Shown in pieces: positions 1 to 8,322 of a stretch of DNA of 64,000 nucleotides. Position numbers and translations under genes: made by a program. Origin of the DNA: an uncultured Collinsella sp. (GTDB taxonomy: Bacteria > Actinomycetota > Coriobacteriia > Coriobacteriales > Coriobacteriaceae); assembly GCA_900552685.1 (NCBI GenBank), contig USAJ01000003.1, positions 61,029-125,028 on the forward strand, read 5' to 3'. The number at the start of each line of letters is the position of its first letter. Position 1 is the first letter of the stretch. Below the pieces are notes generated by a model. It did no database searches. It was not told the DNA's origin and saw only the letters and a list, made by a program, of their open reading frames with translations.

Positions 1-309
1 GACCGAAAACGCGTAGTGTTGGGCCGAGATGGCAAGGCGGGCTTGCGGGATGCCGCCGTCTTCGTAGCGGGCCTCGAGCATGTCGGCCTGCTCAACGACC
101 TGGCGCGCATAGCCCAAAAGCTCGGTGCCATCGTTGGTGAGCGTGACGCCGCGGCTGGAGCGCGTAAAGATTTCCAGATGGAGCTCCTGTTCCAGGCTTT
201 TGACGGCGTTTGAGATGTTGGACTGAGCGGTATAGAGGCGCTGGGCCGCGGCGTTGATTGAGCCGGACTCTGCCACGGCGATCAAAAAGCGAAGCTGCTG
301 GAGGGTCAT
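1..309 (-). CDS. LysR-family transcriptional regulator, N-terminal part (cut by window edge)
   Basis: The minus strand from 309 reads MTLQQLRFLIAVAESGSINA and on through a complete LysR winged helix-turn-helix (AAAQRLYTAQSNISNAVKSLE, then EIFTRSSRGVTLTNDG). About 103 residues are present. The effector-binding domain lies beyond base 1, so the inducer cannot be guessed. The gene is divergent from the sulfhydrylase at 583, the usual LysR/target arrangement, so it may regulate that gene (inference). Family assignment is secure. Confidence 0.9.
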   Translation of the reverse strand, partial: MTLQQLRFLIAVAESGSINAAAQRLYTAQSNISNAVKSLEQELHLEIFTRSSRGVTLTNDGTELLGYARQVVEQADMLEARYEDGGIPQARLAISAQHYAFSV

Positions 310-413
310 CGGCGCCCGTCCTTTCGTGTGTTATCTACAAAACCGATAACAGGTTAGCGCTTTTAAGTGATTGACCGAGAGAAACAATGCTCGTACTATT
401 CAAAACACACAAA

Positions 414-530
414 GGCGGTAGGTAATTAAGCCAACCACGGAACCGGGATGCGAAAGGAGGCCCGCATATGAATTGCTTACCAAGACGAATGCCGGGCTCC
501 TGTTTGCGCCCGTTGGCGTAATCAGGAGAT
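414..530 (+). ncRNA. Structured 5' leader of metY, candidate riboswitch of unassigned class
   Basis: Between the divergent LysR gene and metY the + strand can form nested helices. GGTAGGTAATT (417-427) pairs with GAATTGCTTACC (470-481) using G-U pairs. ATGCG (448-452) pairs with CGCAT (463-467). CTCCTG (497-502) pairs with CAGGAG (523-528), with CGCC/GGCG inside it. The 3' stretch ATCAGGAGATAGC and the block GAATGCC recall pieces of cobalamin-type riboswitches, but I cannot align the whole core to any class. A metabolite-sensing leader would suit a methionine-pathway gene. There is no U-tract terminator, so control would be translational or absent. Confidence 0.4.
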
Positions 531-582
531 AGCGACTTACTTCTCTTACGCTTATTACTTTTGTTCGATCAAGGAGATCATC

Positions 583-1893
583 ATGAGCCAGTTCATCAAC
601 AACCCCGAGCACACCTTTGGTTTCGATACCCTGCAGCTGCACGTTGGCCAGGAGAGCGCCGATCCTGCATCCGACTCCCGTGCCGTGCCTATCTACCAGA
701 CCACGAGCTATGTGTTCCGCAACTCCCAGCACGCCGCTGACCGCTTTGGTCTTGCCGACGCCGGTAACATCTACGGCCGTCTGACCAACTCCACCCAGGG
801 CGTCTTCGAGGACCGTATCGCCGCGCTCGAGGGTGGCGTTGCTGGCCTCGCCGTCGCCTCTGGCGCCGCTGCCATCACCTATACCCTGCAGGCACTTGCC
901 CAGGCCGGTGACCATGTGGTTGCCCAGAAGACCATCTACGGTGGCTCCTACAACCTGCTGGAGCATACGCTCTCCCAGTTTGGCGTCGAGACCACGTTTG
1001 TCGACGCTCATAATCTGGAAGAGGTCGAGGGGGCCATCAAGGACAACACTACGGTCATCTATCTCGAGACGCTCGGCAACCCCAACTCCGACATCCCCAA
1101 CATCGACGCCATCTCCGAGATCGCCAAGAAGCGCGGTCTGCCGGTTGTCGTCGATAACACCTTCGGCACCCCGTATCTGTTCCGTCCGCTGGAGCATGGT
1201 GCCAACATCGTCGTCCACTCCGCAACCAAGTTCATCGGTGGCCACGGCACCTCGCTGGGCGGTGTGATCGTCGACGGCGGTAACTTCGATTGGAAGGCGA
1301 GCGGAAAGTACGCCCAGATCGCTGAGCCCAACCCCTCCTACCACGGTGTTTCGTTTGCCGAGGCTGCCGGTCCCGCCGCCTTCGCGACCTATGTCCGCGC
1401 TATCCTGCTGCGTGACGAGGGCGCTTGCATCAGCCCGTTCAACGCCTGGGTCCTGCTCCAGGGCACCGAGACTCTGTCGCTGCGCGTTGACCGTCATGTC
1501 GAGAACACCAAGAAGGTCGTTGAGTTCCTGGCTGGTGACAGCCACGTCGCCAAGGTGAACCACCCGAGCCTGCCTGAGCACCCCGATCACGAGCTCTATC
1601 AGAAGTACTTCCCCCGTGGCGGTGCCTCGATTTTTACCTTCGAGATTAAGGGTGGCCAGGAGGCAGCTTGGAAGTTCATCGACCATCTGCAGGTGTTTTC
1701 GCTGCTCGCCAACGTGGCCGACGTCAAGTCGCTCGTCGTGCACCCGGCTACCACCACGCACTCCCAGCTCTCTGCCGAGGAGCTCGCCGAGCAGAACATC
1801 ACGCCCTCCACGATCCGTCTTTCCATCGGTACCGAGAACGCCGAGGATATCATTTGGGATCTGAAGCAGGCCTTCGCCGCGCTGGACGAGTAA
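583..1893 (+). CDS. metY: O-acetylhomoserine aminocarboxypropyltransferase (sulfhydrylase)
   Basis: Cytosolic PLP enzyme that makes homocysteine from O-acetylhomoserine and sulfide (direct sulfhydrylation branch of methionine synthesis). The 436 residues match the family length of about 430. The PLP-lysine motif is visible as VVHSATKFIGGHG, and the cofactor region VVVDNTFGTPYL precedes it. ATG 583 follows AAGGAG at good spacing. The gene stands alone, ends at a strong terminator (1957-1993) and is preceded by a structured leader (414-530). Other Cys/Met PLP enzymes such as cystathionine gamma-synthase are shorter, so the call is firm. Confidence 0.93.
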   Translation: MSQFINNPEHTFGFDTLQLHVGQESADPASDSRAVPIYQTTSYVFRNSQHAADRFGLADAGNIYGRLTNSTQGVFEDRIAALEGGVAGLAVASGAAAITYTLQALAQAGDHVVAQKTIYGGSYNLLEHTLSQFGVETTFVDAHNLEEVEGAIKDNTTVIYLETLGNPNSDIPNIDAISEIAKKRGLPVVVDNTFGTPYLFRPLEHGANIVVHSATKFIGGHGTSLGGVIVDGGNFDWKASGKYAQIAEPNPSYHGVSFAEAAGPAAFATYVRAILLRDEGACISPFNAWVLLQGTETLSLRVDRHVENTKKVVEFLAGDSHVAKVNHPSLPEHPDHELYQKYFPRGGASIFTFEIKGGQEAAWKFIDHLQVFSLLANVADVKSLVVHPATTTHSQLSAEELAEQNITPSTIRLSIGTENAEDIIWDLKQAFAALDE

Positions 1894-1956
1894 GGCGACT
1901 TGTGCAAGGACCCCTTGCGACTCGATAGGTATAACTGCATAAAATGCCTGCTCAAG

Positions 1957-1993
1957 GCGCCTGTGTGAACTATGGTTGCACAGGCGCTTTTTT
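1957..1993 (+). terminator. Rho-independent terminator after metY
   Basis: GCGCCTGTGTG and GCACAGGCGC form a 10-bp GC-rich stem followed by six T. Confidence 0.85.
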
Positions 1994-2204
1994 GCATAGA
2001 GAGGGTGTAAAAACAGGGTTTTTGGCACGCTTTATGCATTCGAGTTGTGGAAAACTCCTGTTAAGAGGATGTGAGTTTTACGCAATTGACGTGCGCCTTT
2101 TGAGTAAAACCGCAGGTCGCGATTTGCTCGGGGTACTATGCAGCGCGATCGAATCACACGCAGCTCAAACGCAGCAAAAACACACTACGGAGGTTTCCAG
2201 CTAC

Positions 2205-2981
2205 ATGAGGATCGATTCACGAAAACCGAAAGCCGCCGCCCTTTCCGCCGCTCTGACTGTGGCACTTTTGGCGGGCGCCGGCGCAACTGATGCCCACGCG
2301 GCAACACTGTCTGATACGGTCGGATCTACGCCGTCCGAGGCGACGCTGGTGCAGCCCGTCGACTACCGCGGTGACGGTTATGGCTCCATGCAGGAGTGGA
2401 ACGCCTCGATGGGGGCAAAGCGCGATTCCCTGGAGATGCGCGCTCAGATCATTATGAATATGTATGGCGACTATGCTACCGATGACGAGCGCGCTGTGCT
2501 GCAGGGTTGCATCGACGGCGCGGGTAGCCTGTTGACGATGGGGGAGGTCGACGCCAAGTCGACCGAGCTCGACGAGCTTCGCTCCATGCTCGAGGATGCC
2601 AAGCGCGAGGCGCTCGAGGCTGCCGCAGCCGAAGCCGAGGCCGCTGAGGCCGTTCAGGCTTCGTATTACAACGCCGGCTCCGGCTTGTCTTACGCGTCTG
2701 CTGCGTATTACGCGAACGGCTCGGGCCTGACGCGCTCGAGCGGCGTCAATAACTATAACGGCCGCCGCGAGACTTATTACAGCAGCAACGTGTTGTATCA
2801 CCACCGCACGGGCGAATGGACGCAGGATTCCGAGGGCTTTTGGCGCGATTCCGATGGCTACTACGTCGTGGCCGCGGGCGATAAGGCTCAGGGCTCCACG
2901 TTTACCGGATCCAAGGGCGAGTGCAAGGTCTATGACTCCGGCTGCGCAGCCGGAACCACCGACTACTACACTGGCTGGTAA
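2205..2981 (+). CDS. Secreted protein of unknown function
   Basis: 258 residues. ATG 2205 is preceded by GGAGG (2189-2193), which decides this start over in-frame codons upstream. Residues 1-31 form a Sec signal peptide: RKPK, a hydrophobic Ala/Leu core, then a DAHA-A cleavage site. A helical, acidic and Ala-rich stretch (residues about 60-150, many E/A) could form a coiled coil. The C-terminal third is Tyr/Gly/Ser rich with two related YYNAGSGL-type segments and two Cys (GECKVYDSGC) that could form a disulfide. No sortase motif or lipobox is present, so it is probably released. I recognise no family. Confidence 0.75.
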   Translation: MRIDSRKPKAAALSAALTVALLAGAGATDAHAATLSDTVGSTPSEATLVQPVDYRGDGYGSMQEWNASMGAKRDSLEMRAQIIMNMYGDYATDDERAVLQGCIDGAGSLLTMGEVDAKSTELDELRSMLEDAKREALEAAAAEAEAAEAVQASYYNAGSGLSYASAAYYANGSGLTRSSGVNNYNGRRETYYSSNVLYHHRTGEWTQDSEGFWRDSDGYYVVAAGDKAQGSTFTGSKGECKVYDSGCAAGTTDYYTGW

Positions 2982-3008
2982 TTGTTCTGCATCACGGATA
3001 TTTGGCGG

Positions 3009-3052
3009 ACGGGCGTCTTTACCGAGCTTTAGGGCAACGTAAGGACGCCCGT
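3009..3052 (+). terminator. Hairpin after the secreted protein gene, probable terminator
   Basis: ACGGGCGTC (3009-3017) pairs with GACGCCCGT (3044-3052). The following TTCTAT is a weak U-tract, so termination is likely but not certain. Confidence 0.55.
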
Positions 3053-3167
3053 TCTATGTGTGCGCTTGAGCTAACAGAGCCCTTACCGTGACGGTACGTC
3101 GCGCATATGGGCGCGGGGCACACTAGTTCATGAGAAATAAGGTCTTTCTCGTGGAGGAAGTGGTCTT

Positions 3168-3374
3168 GTGAACGCTCGAGATATTGCCATTGCCGCCGTC
3201 GCATTGGTGCTTGGCTGCCTTGGTCCTACGGCCGCGCTCGTTGCGGGCATGCAGGGGTCTTGTGGGGCTGCCTCTATCGTGGTCAGTGCGTTGGTCGCGG
3301 CCGCACTGCTGGGAAGTGCGGGTGCAGTCCTTTGTCGCGACGATGAGGACCAGGCGTCGGAGTCGCAGCTCTAA
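3168..3374 (+). CDS. Small two-helix membrane protein, unknown function
   Basis: 68 residues from GTG 3168 behind GGAGG. Two hydrophobic helices (about residues 7-28 and 32-54) are joined by a short MQGSCG turn. The tail is acidic and hydrophilic (CRDDEDQASESQL). It stands alone between terminators. I recognise no family. The start, the RBS and the membrane pattern support a real gene. Confidence 0.55.
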   Translation: MNARDIAIAAVALVLGCLGPTAALVAGMQGSCGAASIVVSALVAAALLGSAGAVLCRDDEDQASESQL

Positions 3375-3411
3375 CCGTCGGGACATCGACTACTGGTTAT
3401 AGATGAAGATG

Positions 3412-3449
3412 AAAGCCGCCGTAAGGGGAGTGCTCCTTGTGGCGGCTTT
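3412..3449. terminator. Bidirectional terminator between convergent genes
   Basis: AAAGCCGCC (3412-3420) pairs with GGCGGCTTT (3441-3449), with an inner GGGAG/CTCC pairing. It can serve the small membrane protein (+) and panE (-). Confidence 0.7.
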
Positions 3450-3482
3450 GCTGTTGAGCCTGTTGACGTGGTGAGCCGGGCG

Positions 3483-4397
3483 CTACCAGCTTTTCTCGAT
3501 ATCGCGGATGCGCTGATAGAGCCAATCGTTTTGCGGCACTTGGATATCGTGTTTGACGGCCAGGCGGCAAATGGTGCCCGCGAACTCCTCGACTTCGGTT
3601 TTTCGTTGCGCGATGCGGTCCTGCGCCATCGAGGGCATACCGGTGGGGTCGATTCCCTCAATGAGGTGCACCATCTGCGTCAGATCTGCCTCGGTCAGCT
3701 CAATGCCCTCGGCGTTGGCGACCGCAAGCGTTTCGCGCATGGCAGAAACAAAGCAGCGACGCTGCTCGGAGCCCGGCTCCGTGGCGCTTCCGTAGGTCCC
3801 GCCGTAGGCCATGCACGTCTGGTTGATGCCGTCGTTGAGCATGAGTTTGGCCCACATGCGGTGCGCAACGTCGCTCTCGACGGTATGGGCGATGCCGCAG
3901 CGCGTGTAGAGCTCGTCGATGGCGGTGACGGTTGCGAGCTCGGTGCCGGCGGCTGCGCCAAAGCGGATTTCGCCCGCATTGGTAAAGGTGAGCGCGCCGT
4001 CGAGGAATACGGCGTCCATGCCCTGGCAGATACCCAGGACGGTATGCTCCCAGCCAAAGCGTTCGGCAATCTTTTGCTCGCTCGTAATGCCGTTGCACAG
4101 CGAGGCGATGAGCGTGTTGGGTCCCACGACACGCTCCATAGTCTTGAGTGCTTGGTCGAGACCGGTGGTCTTGACCGTCAGGATGACCAGATCGGCGGGC
4201 GCTGCCTCGCTGGCGCGGACGGATGTGAGATCGCAAGGCTTTCCGTTGACGGTGAGCGCATCGCCCGCGTGACGCTCAAAACGGGCGTCATCCATAACGT
4301 ATTCGACGGCGTCATTGCCGAGGGCCTTGGCAATCATGCTGCCGTAGAGCAGGCCGACGCCGCCCTTGCCGATAAAGGCGACCTTGTTGATCTGCAT
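3483..4397 (-). CDS. panE: 2-dehydropantoate 2-reductase (ketopantoate reductase)
   Basis: NADPH-dependent reduction of ketopantoate to pantoate (pantothenate/CoA synthesis), cytosolic. About 304 residues from ATG 4397, which begins MQINKVAFIGKGGVG with the Rossmann GxGxxG. GGGGAG lies at proper distance upstream, whereas the nearer upstream ATG is too close to it. The catalytic Lys region WAKLMLNDGINQ and the C-terminal SMAQDRIAQRKTEVEEFAG match ApbA/PanE. Paralogues in this family can act on other 2-oxo acids and no pan gene is adjacent, so the substrate is less sure than the family. Confidence 0.8.
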   Translation of the reverse strand: MQINKVAFIGKGGVGLLYGSMIAKALGNDAVEYVMDDARFERHAGDALTVNGKPCDLTSVRASEAAPADLVILTVKTTGLDQALKTMERVVGPNTLIASLCNGITSEQKIAERFGWEHTVLGICQGMDAVFLDGALTFTNAGEIRFGAAAGTELATVTAIDELYTRCGIAHTVESDVAHRMWAKLMLNDGINQTCMAYGGTYGSATEPGSEQRRCFVSAMRETLAVANAEGIELTEADLTQMVHLIEGIDPTGMPSMAQDRIAQRKTEVEEFAGTICRLAVKHDIQVPQNDWLYQRIRDIEKSW

Positions 4398-4416
4398 GTG
4401 AATCATCTCCCCATAT

Positions 4417-4441
4417 AAAAGGCGCCCGCATATGGGGCGCC
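4417..4441 (-). terminator. Terminator between the 64-residue gene and panE
   Basis: On the minus strand GGCGCCCC pairs with GGGCGCC around a CATATGC-type loop and is followed by TTTT. It separates the small gene at 4521-4715 from panE. Confidence 0.75.
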
Positions 4442-4520
4442 TGATGGATTGTATGTCGTCGGGGCGTTTGGTGGGCGCGCGGGGCTGCTGTTGTGAAAAA
4501 GACACTATTGCGCAGTGCGC

Positions 4521-4715
4521 TTATGCCGCGGGGCAGACCGCAAAAACGCGCGCGGGGTATCCGACACCATCATGGACCTTAGGGAAGGTGCAGAAGATGA
4601 CGGCGCCCGTGGCGGGAAGCTCGTCTAGATGGTCCATGACCTCGATCTGATAGCGGTCGACCGAGAGGATGTATTGTTCGCCGGGGTAGGGGTAGGCGTC
4701 CTCGCGCGTGGTCAT
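4521..4715 (-). CDS. 64-residue protein resembling only the C-terminal end of cyclase-family (kynurenine formamidase-like) proteins
   Basis: ATG 4715 has a strong AAAGGAG. Residues about 24-60 (IEVMDHLDELPATGAVIFC, then FPKVHDGVGYPARVFAV) look like the last strands of the Mn/Zn cyclase or arylformamidase family, whose members end in a similar 'GSPVRA' segment. The metal-binding HxGTHxD region of that roughly 200-residue family is absent. So it is either a relic that kept a working translation start or a small stand-alone protein. The family link is from memory of the C-terminal pattern. Confidence 0.5.
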   Translation of the reverse strand: MTTREDAYPYPGEQYILSVDRYQIEVMDHLDELPATGAVIFCTFPKVHDGVGYPARVFAVCPAA

Positions 4716-4877
4716 GCCCGGCTCCTTTCATCGGGCTTTTTGCTGATGTTAAAGCGGTGCCGTGACAGCTCGATTTCTGCTGCGTTACGATACGTTCTCA
4801 ATTGCGATTCCGATGTGTTTCGATGACGTGACGGGTTTGTTTCGCCTTGTCAGGGCTTCGATGGGAGGGGAGGGGCC

Positions 4878-6068
4878 GTGCAATATCGCGTTGACCCCAA
4901 AAGCGGCAACCGTATCTCGGCGTTGGGGCTGGGCTGCATGAGGTTTCCCGGTGCGCCGGGACGCCCGGATGCGAAGACAGCCGACGCCATCATCTCCCGT
5001 GCGGTGGAGCAGGGGATTAACTACCTGGACACGGCCTATCTCTATCCCGGCAACGAGGCTTGTGTGGGTGCGTCGCTTGAGCGCCTGGGCTTGCGCGACC
5101 AGGTTTTGCTCGCAACCAAGTTGCCGCATGCTTCGTGCAAATGCGCGGAGGATTTCGACCGGTTCTTCGACGAGCAACTGCGCCGCCTGCGGACCGACCA
5201 TATCGACTATTACCTCATGCACAACATTACCTCGCCCGCCCAGTGGGAACGTGTGGTGGCGTTGGGCATCGAGGACTGGATCGCGCGTCAAAAGGCGGCG
5301 GGGCGCATTCGCCAGATTGGTTTTTCGTACCACGGCAGCGCGGCGGATTTCCTGACGATGCTCGATGCATATGAGTGGGACTTTTGCCAGATCCAGTACA
5401 ATTACGCTGGAGAGCGATATCAGGCGGGAACAGCGGGGCTCATGGCCGCCGCCGAGCGAGGCCTCGCGGTGTTTGTGATGGAGCCACTGCTGGGCGGGCG
5501 TTTAGCGGGCAAGCTGCCGCCACGGGCCCGCGCTGTGCTCGATAGCGCCCGTGACCCGCATTTGCGCACTCCTGCCGCCTGGGGTCTTTCGTGGGTGTGG
5601 AATCATCCTCAGGTGACGATGCTGCTTTCGGGTATGACCGATACCGCGCAGGTGGATGAGAACGTGGTGTTGGCCGATCGGGCCCTGCCGGATTCGATGA
5701 CAGCTACTCAGCTCGACACGATCGCGCACGTGCTGGATGAGTTTGAAAAATCGAATCGCGTGCCCTGCACGGGATGCGGCTATTGCATGCCGTGCCCTAA
5801 AGGCATCAATATCCCTGGATGTTTTGCCGCCTACAACGCGAGTTATGCGCACAGCTGGTTTACGGGTCTATCGCAGTACTTTACGGCGAGCGCGGTGCGT
5901 ACAAGCGAGGCCAAGCTGGTGAGCAATTGCGTCAAGTGCGGCAAATGCGCGCGCCACTGCCCACAGCATATCGATATCCCCGAGCGTCTCGATGACGTGC
6001 GCCGACGCTTCCAGCCTGGACCCGTGACGGCAGTGCTTAAGGCCTTCGGCAAAACGCGCTCCTCGTGA
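4878..6068 (+). CDS. Aldo/keto reductase with C-terminal ferredoxin-type Fe-S domain
   Basis: 396 residues from GTG 4878 behind a GGGAGGGG run. The N-terminal (beta/alpha)8 barrel keeps the AKR catalytic set: Asp/Tyr in YLDTAYLYPGNE, Lys in LLATKLP, His in YYLMHNI. The C-terminal 100 residues hold two CxxCxxCxxxCP clusters (CTGCGYCMPCP and CVKCGKCARHCP), enough for two [4Fe-4S]. Such fused AKRs are common in anaerobes and are thought to couple NAD(P)H or ferredoxin to a carbonyl substrate. The substrate is unknown. It is followed by a palindromic repeat. Confidence 0.88.
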   Translation: MQYRVDPKSGNRISALGLGCMRFPGAPGRPDAKTADAIISRAVEQGINYLDTAYLYPGNEACVGASLERLGLRDQVLLATKLPHASCKCAEDFDRFFDEQLRRLRTDHIDYYLMHNITSPAQWERVVALGIEDWIARQKAAGRIRQIGFSYHGSAADFLTMLDAYEWDFCQIQYNYAGERYQAGTAGLMAAAERGLAVFVMEPLLGGRLAGKLPPRARAVLDSARDPHLRTPAAWGLSWVWNHPQVTMLLSGMTDTAQVDENVVLADRALPDSMTATQLDTIAHVLDEFEKSNRVPCTGCGYCMPCPKGINIPGCFAAYNASYAHSWFTGLSQYFTASAVRTSEAKLVSNCVKCGKCARHCPQHIDIPERLDDVRRRFQPGPVTAVLKAFGKTRSS

Positions 6069-6080
6069 CCCTTTTATAAC

Positions 6081-6143
6081 TTGCGGTGGAATAGTTCCTG
6101 TTTGCGGCAGAATAGGGCTTAAACAGGGACTATTCCACCGCAA
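6081..6143. repeat. Palindromic intergenic repeat, copy A
   Basis: A near-perfect inverted repeat with 23-bp arms (6081-6103 and 6121-6143, one G-U mismatch). It starts TTGCGGTGGAATA and ends TATTCCACCGCAA around a 17-nt loop. The same design occurs at 7226-7288, both times preceded by CCCTTTTATAAC and followed by CTGA. The inner stem and loop differ between copies while pairing is kept. It could also act as a transcription hairpin after the aldo/keto reductase. Confidence 0.85.
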
Positions 6144-6158
6144 CTGAAGGGGGCTGTC

Positions 6159-7178
6159 GTGGGCCATCGGGATTCATGTAATGATTCGCGTGGGGTTCGT
6201 TGGGGCATTTTGGGCGCTGGACGCATTTCTCATCGATTTGCATCGTCGCTCAAGAAGGTCGACGGGGCACGGCTGGTGGCTGCGGCCGGTCGCACTCCTG
6301 CACATGTCGAGGAATTTTGCCGAGTGTTTTCGATCGATGCTGCGCATGGCCATGCCTCGGCCGACGATAGCGGCGATGCGGCTTATGACGCGCTGATTGC
6401 CGACCCCGATGTCGACGCAATCTACTTGGCTCTTCCGCATGGCATGCATACGCGTTGGGCCTGTCGCGCGCTGTGCGCCGGAAAGGCCGTGCTGTGCGAA
6501 AAGCCGGCCGTTTTGAGTGAGGAAGAGGCTCTCTCGATCGCCTCCACCTCTCGCGAGCGCGGCGTGCTGTTTATGGAGGCGATGAAGAATCGGTTTTGCC
6601 CGATGCGCACTCGCGTGAAAGACTTGCTTGCGTCGGGTGAGCTTGGCCGTATCGTCTCGATTGAAAGCGTGCAAAAGCTCGATTACGGCGAGTCTCCTTC
6701 GGGCTATCTGCTTGATCCGCTGCAGGGCGGCTGTCTATATGACATGGGCTGTTATGCGGTCGGTTGGTTTGAGGATTTGCTCGCGGGCACGTGCGAGGTT
6801 TCGTCCCGTGAAGTTCGCTGGCGTGACGTATCAGGCAGCCGTGTCGATTGGGCCGACGAGATCCATATGAGCGTCGGCGGTATACCCATTCATATGGTGT
6901 GCGACGGCAAAGCAGCATATGAAAGCCGCTTAACGATTGCCTGTGAGCGGGGCTCGTTGGAAATCGAGCGTCTTCATCGCCCCGAGCTCGCCCATGTGAA
7001 GTACTCCGACGGTCGAGTACTCGAAATCGATGCACCATTTGAGGTCGATGATTTTTACGGTGAGGCATCGCATGCGACACAGCTCATTCAGGCGGGGAAA
7101 CTCGAAAGCCCCATCATGTCCCTAGCCGCTACACAGCGCTGTGCGCACATCATCGATGCGATTCGCTTGAAACTTTAG
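6159..7178 (+). CDS. Gfo/Idh/MocA-family NAD(P)-dependent oxidoreductase
   Basis: 339 residues, GTG start at 6159. The Rossmann fold begins VRWGILGAGRISHRF. The family Lys signature is VLCEKPAVLS. The C-terminal alpha/beta domain is typical of sugar or inositol dehydrogenases. The substrate cannot be read from sequence. It sits alone between two copies of the TTGCGGTGG palindrome. A strong terminator overlaps its stop codon. The first eleven residues before the Rossmann strand are polar, so the exact start is slightly uncertain. Confidence 0.85.
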   Translation: MGHRDSCNDSRGVRWGILGAGRISHRFASSLKKVDGARLVAAAGRTPAHVEEFCRVFSIDAAHGHASADDSGDAAYDALIADPDVDAIYLALPHGMHTRWACRALCAGKAVLCEKPAVLSEEEALSIASTSRERGVLFMEAMKNRFCPMRTRVKDLLASGELGRIVSIESVQKLDYGESPSGYLLDPLQGGCLYDMGCYAVGWFEDLLAGTCEVSSREVRWRDVSGSRVDWADEIHMSVGGIPIHMVCDGKAAYESRLTIACERGSLEIERLHRPELAHVKYSDGRVLEIDAPFEVDDFYGEASHATQLIQAGKLESPIMSLAATQRCAHIIDAIRLKL

Positions 7179-7222
7179 GGCATCAGGGGCTCGGCGGACC
7201 GTGCCCCTGATGCCCCTTTTAT
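7178..7222 (+). terminator. Terminator after the Gfo/Idh oxidoreductase
   Basis: GGGCATCAGGGGC (7178-7190) pairs with GCCCCTGATGCCC (7203-7215), then TTTT. Confidence 0.85.
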
Positions 7223-7225
7223 AAC

Positions 7226-7288
7226 TTGCGGTGGAATACGGTCTGTTTGCGCCAAAATAAGGCACCAATAGACCGTATTTCACCGCAA
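7226..7288. repeat. Palindromic intergenic repeat, copy B
   Basis: Second copy of the 63-bp palindrome at 6081-6143. The outer arms TTGCGGTGGAATA/TATTTCACCGCAA are the same. The middle of the stem changed to ACGGTCTGTT with its complement ATAGACCGT. The loop is similar (GCGCCAAAATAAGGC against GCGGCAGAATAGGGC). It lies 20 bp upstream of nfo. Confidence 0.85.
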
Positions 7289-7308
7289 CTGATGAGGGAG
7301 AGCTGGAG

Positions 7309-8175
7309 ATGCTGACGATCGGGTGTCATCTTTCGACGACGAAGGGCTATCGGGCAATGGGGGAGACGGCGTTGTCCATTGGCGCCAATACCTTTGCATT
7401 CTTTACGCGCAACCCGCGCGGTGGCAAGGCAAAAGAACTTGACATGGATGACGTGGCGGCCCTGCGCGAGCTTATGGCACAAAACGACTTTGGACCGCTG
7501 GTGGCGCATGCCCCGTATACCTACAACCCCTGTTCTGCCAAAGAGCGGGCGCGCGAGTTTGCCTTGGAGGCAATGGCCGAGGACTTGCAGCGTCTGGAAG
7601 CACTGCCCGGCAACTACTACAACTTCCATCCCGGTGCGCATGTGGGACAGGGCTCCGACGTCGGCATTCAGATGATTGTCGACACGCTGTGCCAGGTGAT
7701 GTTTGAGGGGCAGCAGGCGACAGTATTACTCGAGACCATGGCAGGCAAGGGCACCGAGGTGGGCCGTAGCTTTGAAGAACTGGCGTGCATTATCGAGGGC
7801 GTTGCCGCCAAGCGCCCAGAGCTGTCCGATAAGCTGGGCGTTTGTTTGGATACCTGCCATGTGAGCGATGCCGGCTACGACATCATCCATGATCTGGACG
7901 GCGTACTCGACGAGTTCGACCGCGTGGTGGGTATCGATCGCTTGCATGCCGTACACATCAACGATTCGAAGAACCCTTGTGGCGCCCATAAAGATCGTCA
8001 CGAGTGCATCGGCAAGGGATACCTTGGCAGCGAGGAATTCGGTGGCGGTATGCAGGTTATGCAGAATATTGTATCGAATGGCCGTTTGCGTTCGCTGCCG
8101 TTTATTTTGGAGACTCCGAACGAACTTGCAGGTTATGCAGCTGAAATTAGACTATTAAGGTCATTGCAGCAGTAA
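7309..8175 (+). CDS. nfo: Endonuclease IV (AP endonuclease)
   Basis: 288 residues, the usual length. Trinuclear-zinc TIM-barrel enzyme that cuts DNA 5' of abasic sites in base-excision repair. Metal ligands are visible in order: VAHAPY (His), NFHPGAH (His), LLETMAG (Glu), [10 protein letters not shown] (Asp, His), [16 protein letters not shown] (Asp and His residues) and FILETP (Glu). ATG 7309 follows GGGAGAGCTGGAG. It is a single gene. Confidence 0.95.
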   Translation: MLTIGCHLSTTKGYRAMGETALSIGANTFAFFTRNPRGGKAKELDMDDVAALRELMAQNDFGPLVAHAPYTYNPCSAKERAREFALEAMAEDLQRLEALPGNYYNFHPGAHVGQGSDVGIQMIVDTLCQVMFEGQQATVLLETMAGKGTEVGRSFEELACIIEGVAAKRPELSDKLGVCLDTCHVSDAGYDIIHDLDGVLDEFDRVVGIDRLHAVHINDSKNPCGAHKDRHECIGKGYLGSEEFGGGMQVMQNIVSNGRLRSLPFILETPNELAGYAAEIRLLRSLQQ

Positions 8176-8236
8176 TGACTGTCATAAAGTAGAGTATTCC
8201 ATTCACGTTATGGGTTTGTTTCAATCAGTTTTCTCG

Positions 8237-8265
8237 TTGCAGATTCGTAATTCCGGGTGCATAAT
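8237..8265 (+). promoter_or_regulatory. Predicted sigma-70-type promoter of the amino-acid ABC operon
   Basis: TTGCAG (8237-8242) and CATAAT (8260-8265) are separated by 17 bp and lie 57 bp upstream of the solute-binding protein start. Confidence 0.55.
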
Positions 8266-8322
8266 AGCCAACAGTTTTTGCAGACCTCTGAATCAAACGA
8301 GGTCACCGGAAGGAGACTGATT

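Noticed and set aside
400..2028. 542-residue open frame on the minus strand opposite metY
   Set aside because: It is a shadow of the strongly biased metY coding strand; no family motifs, and metY is certain.
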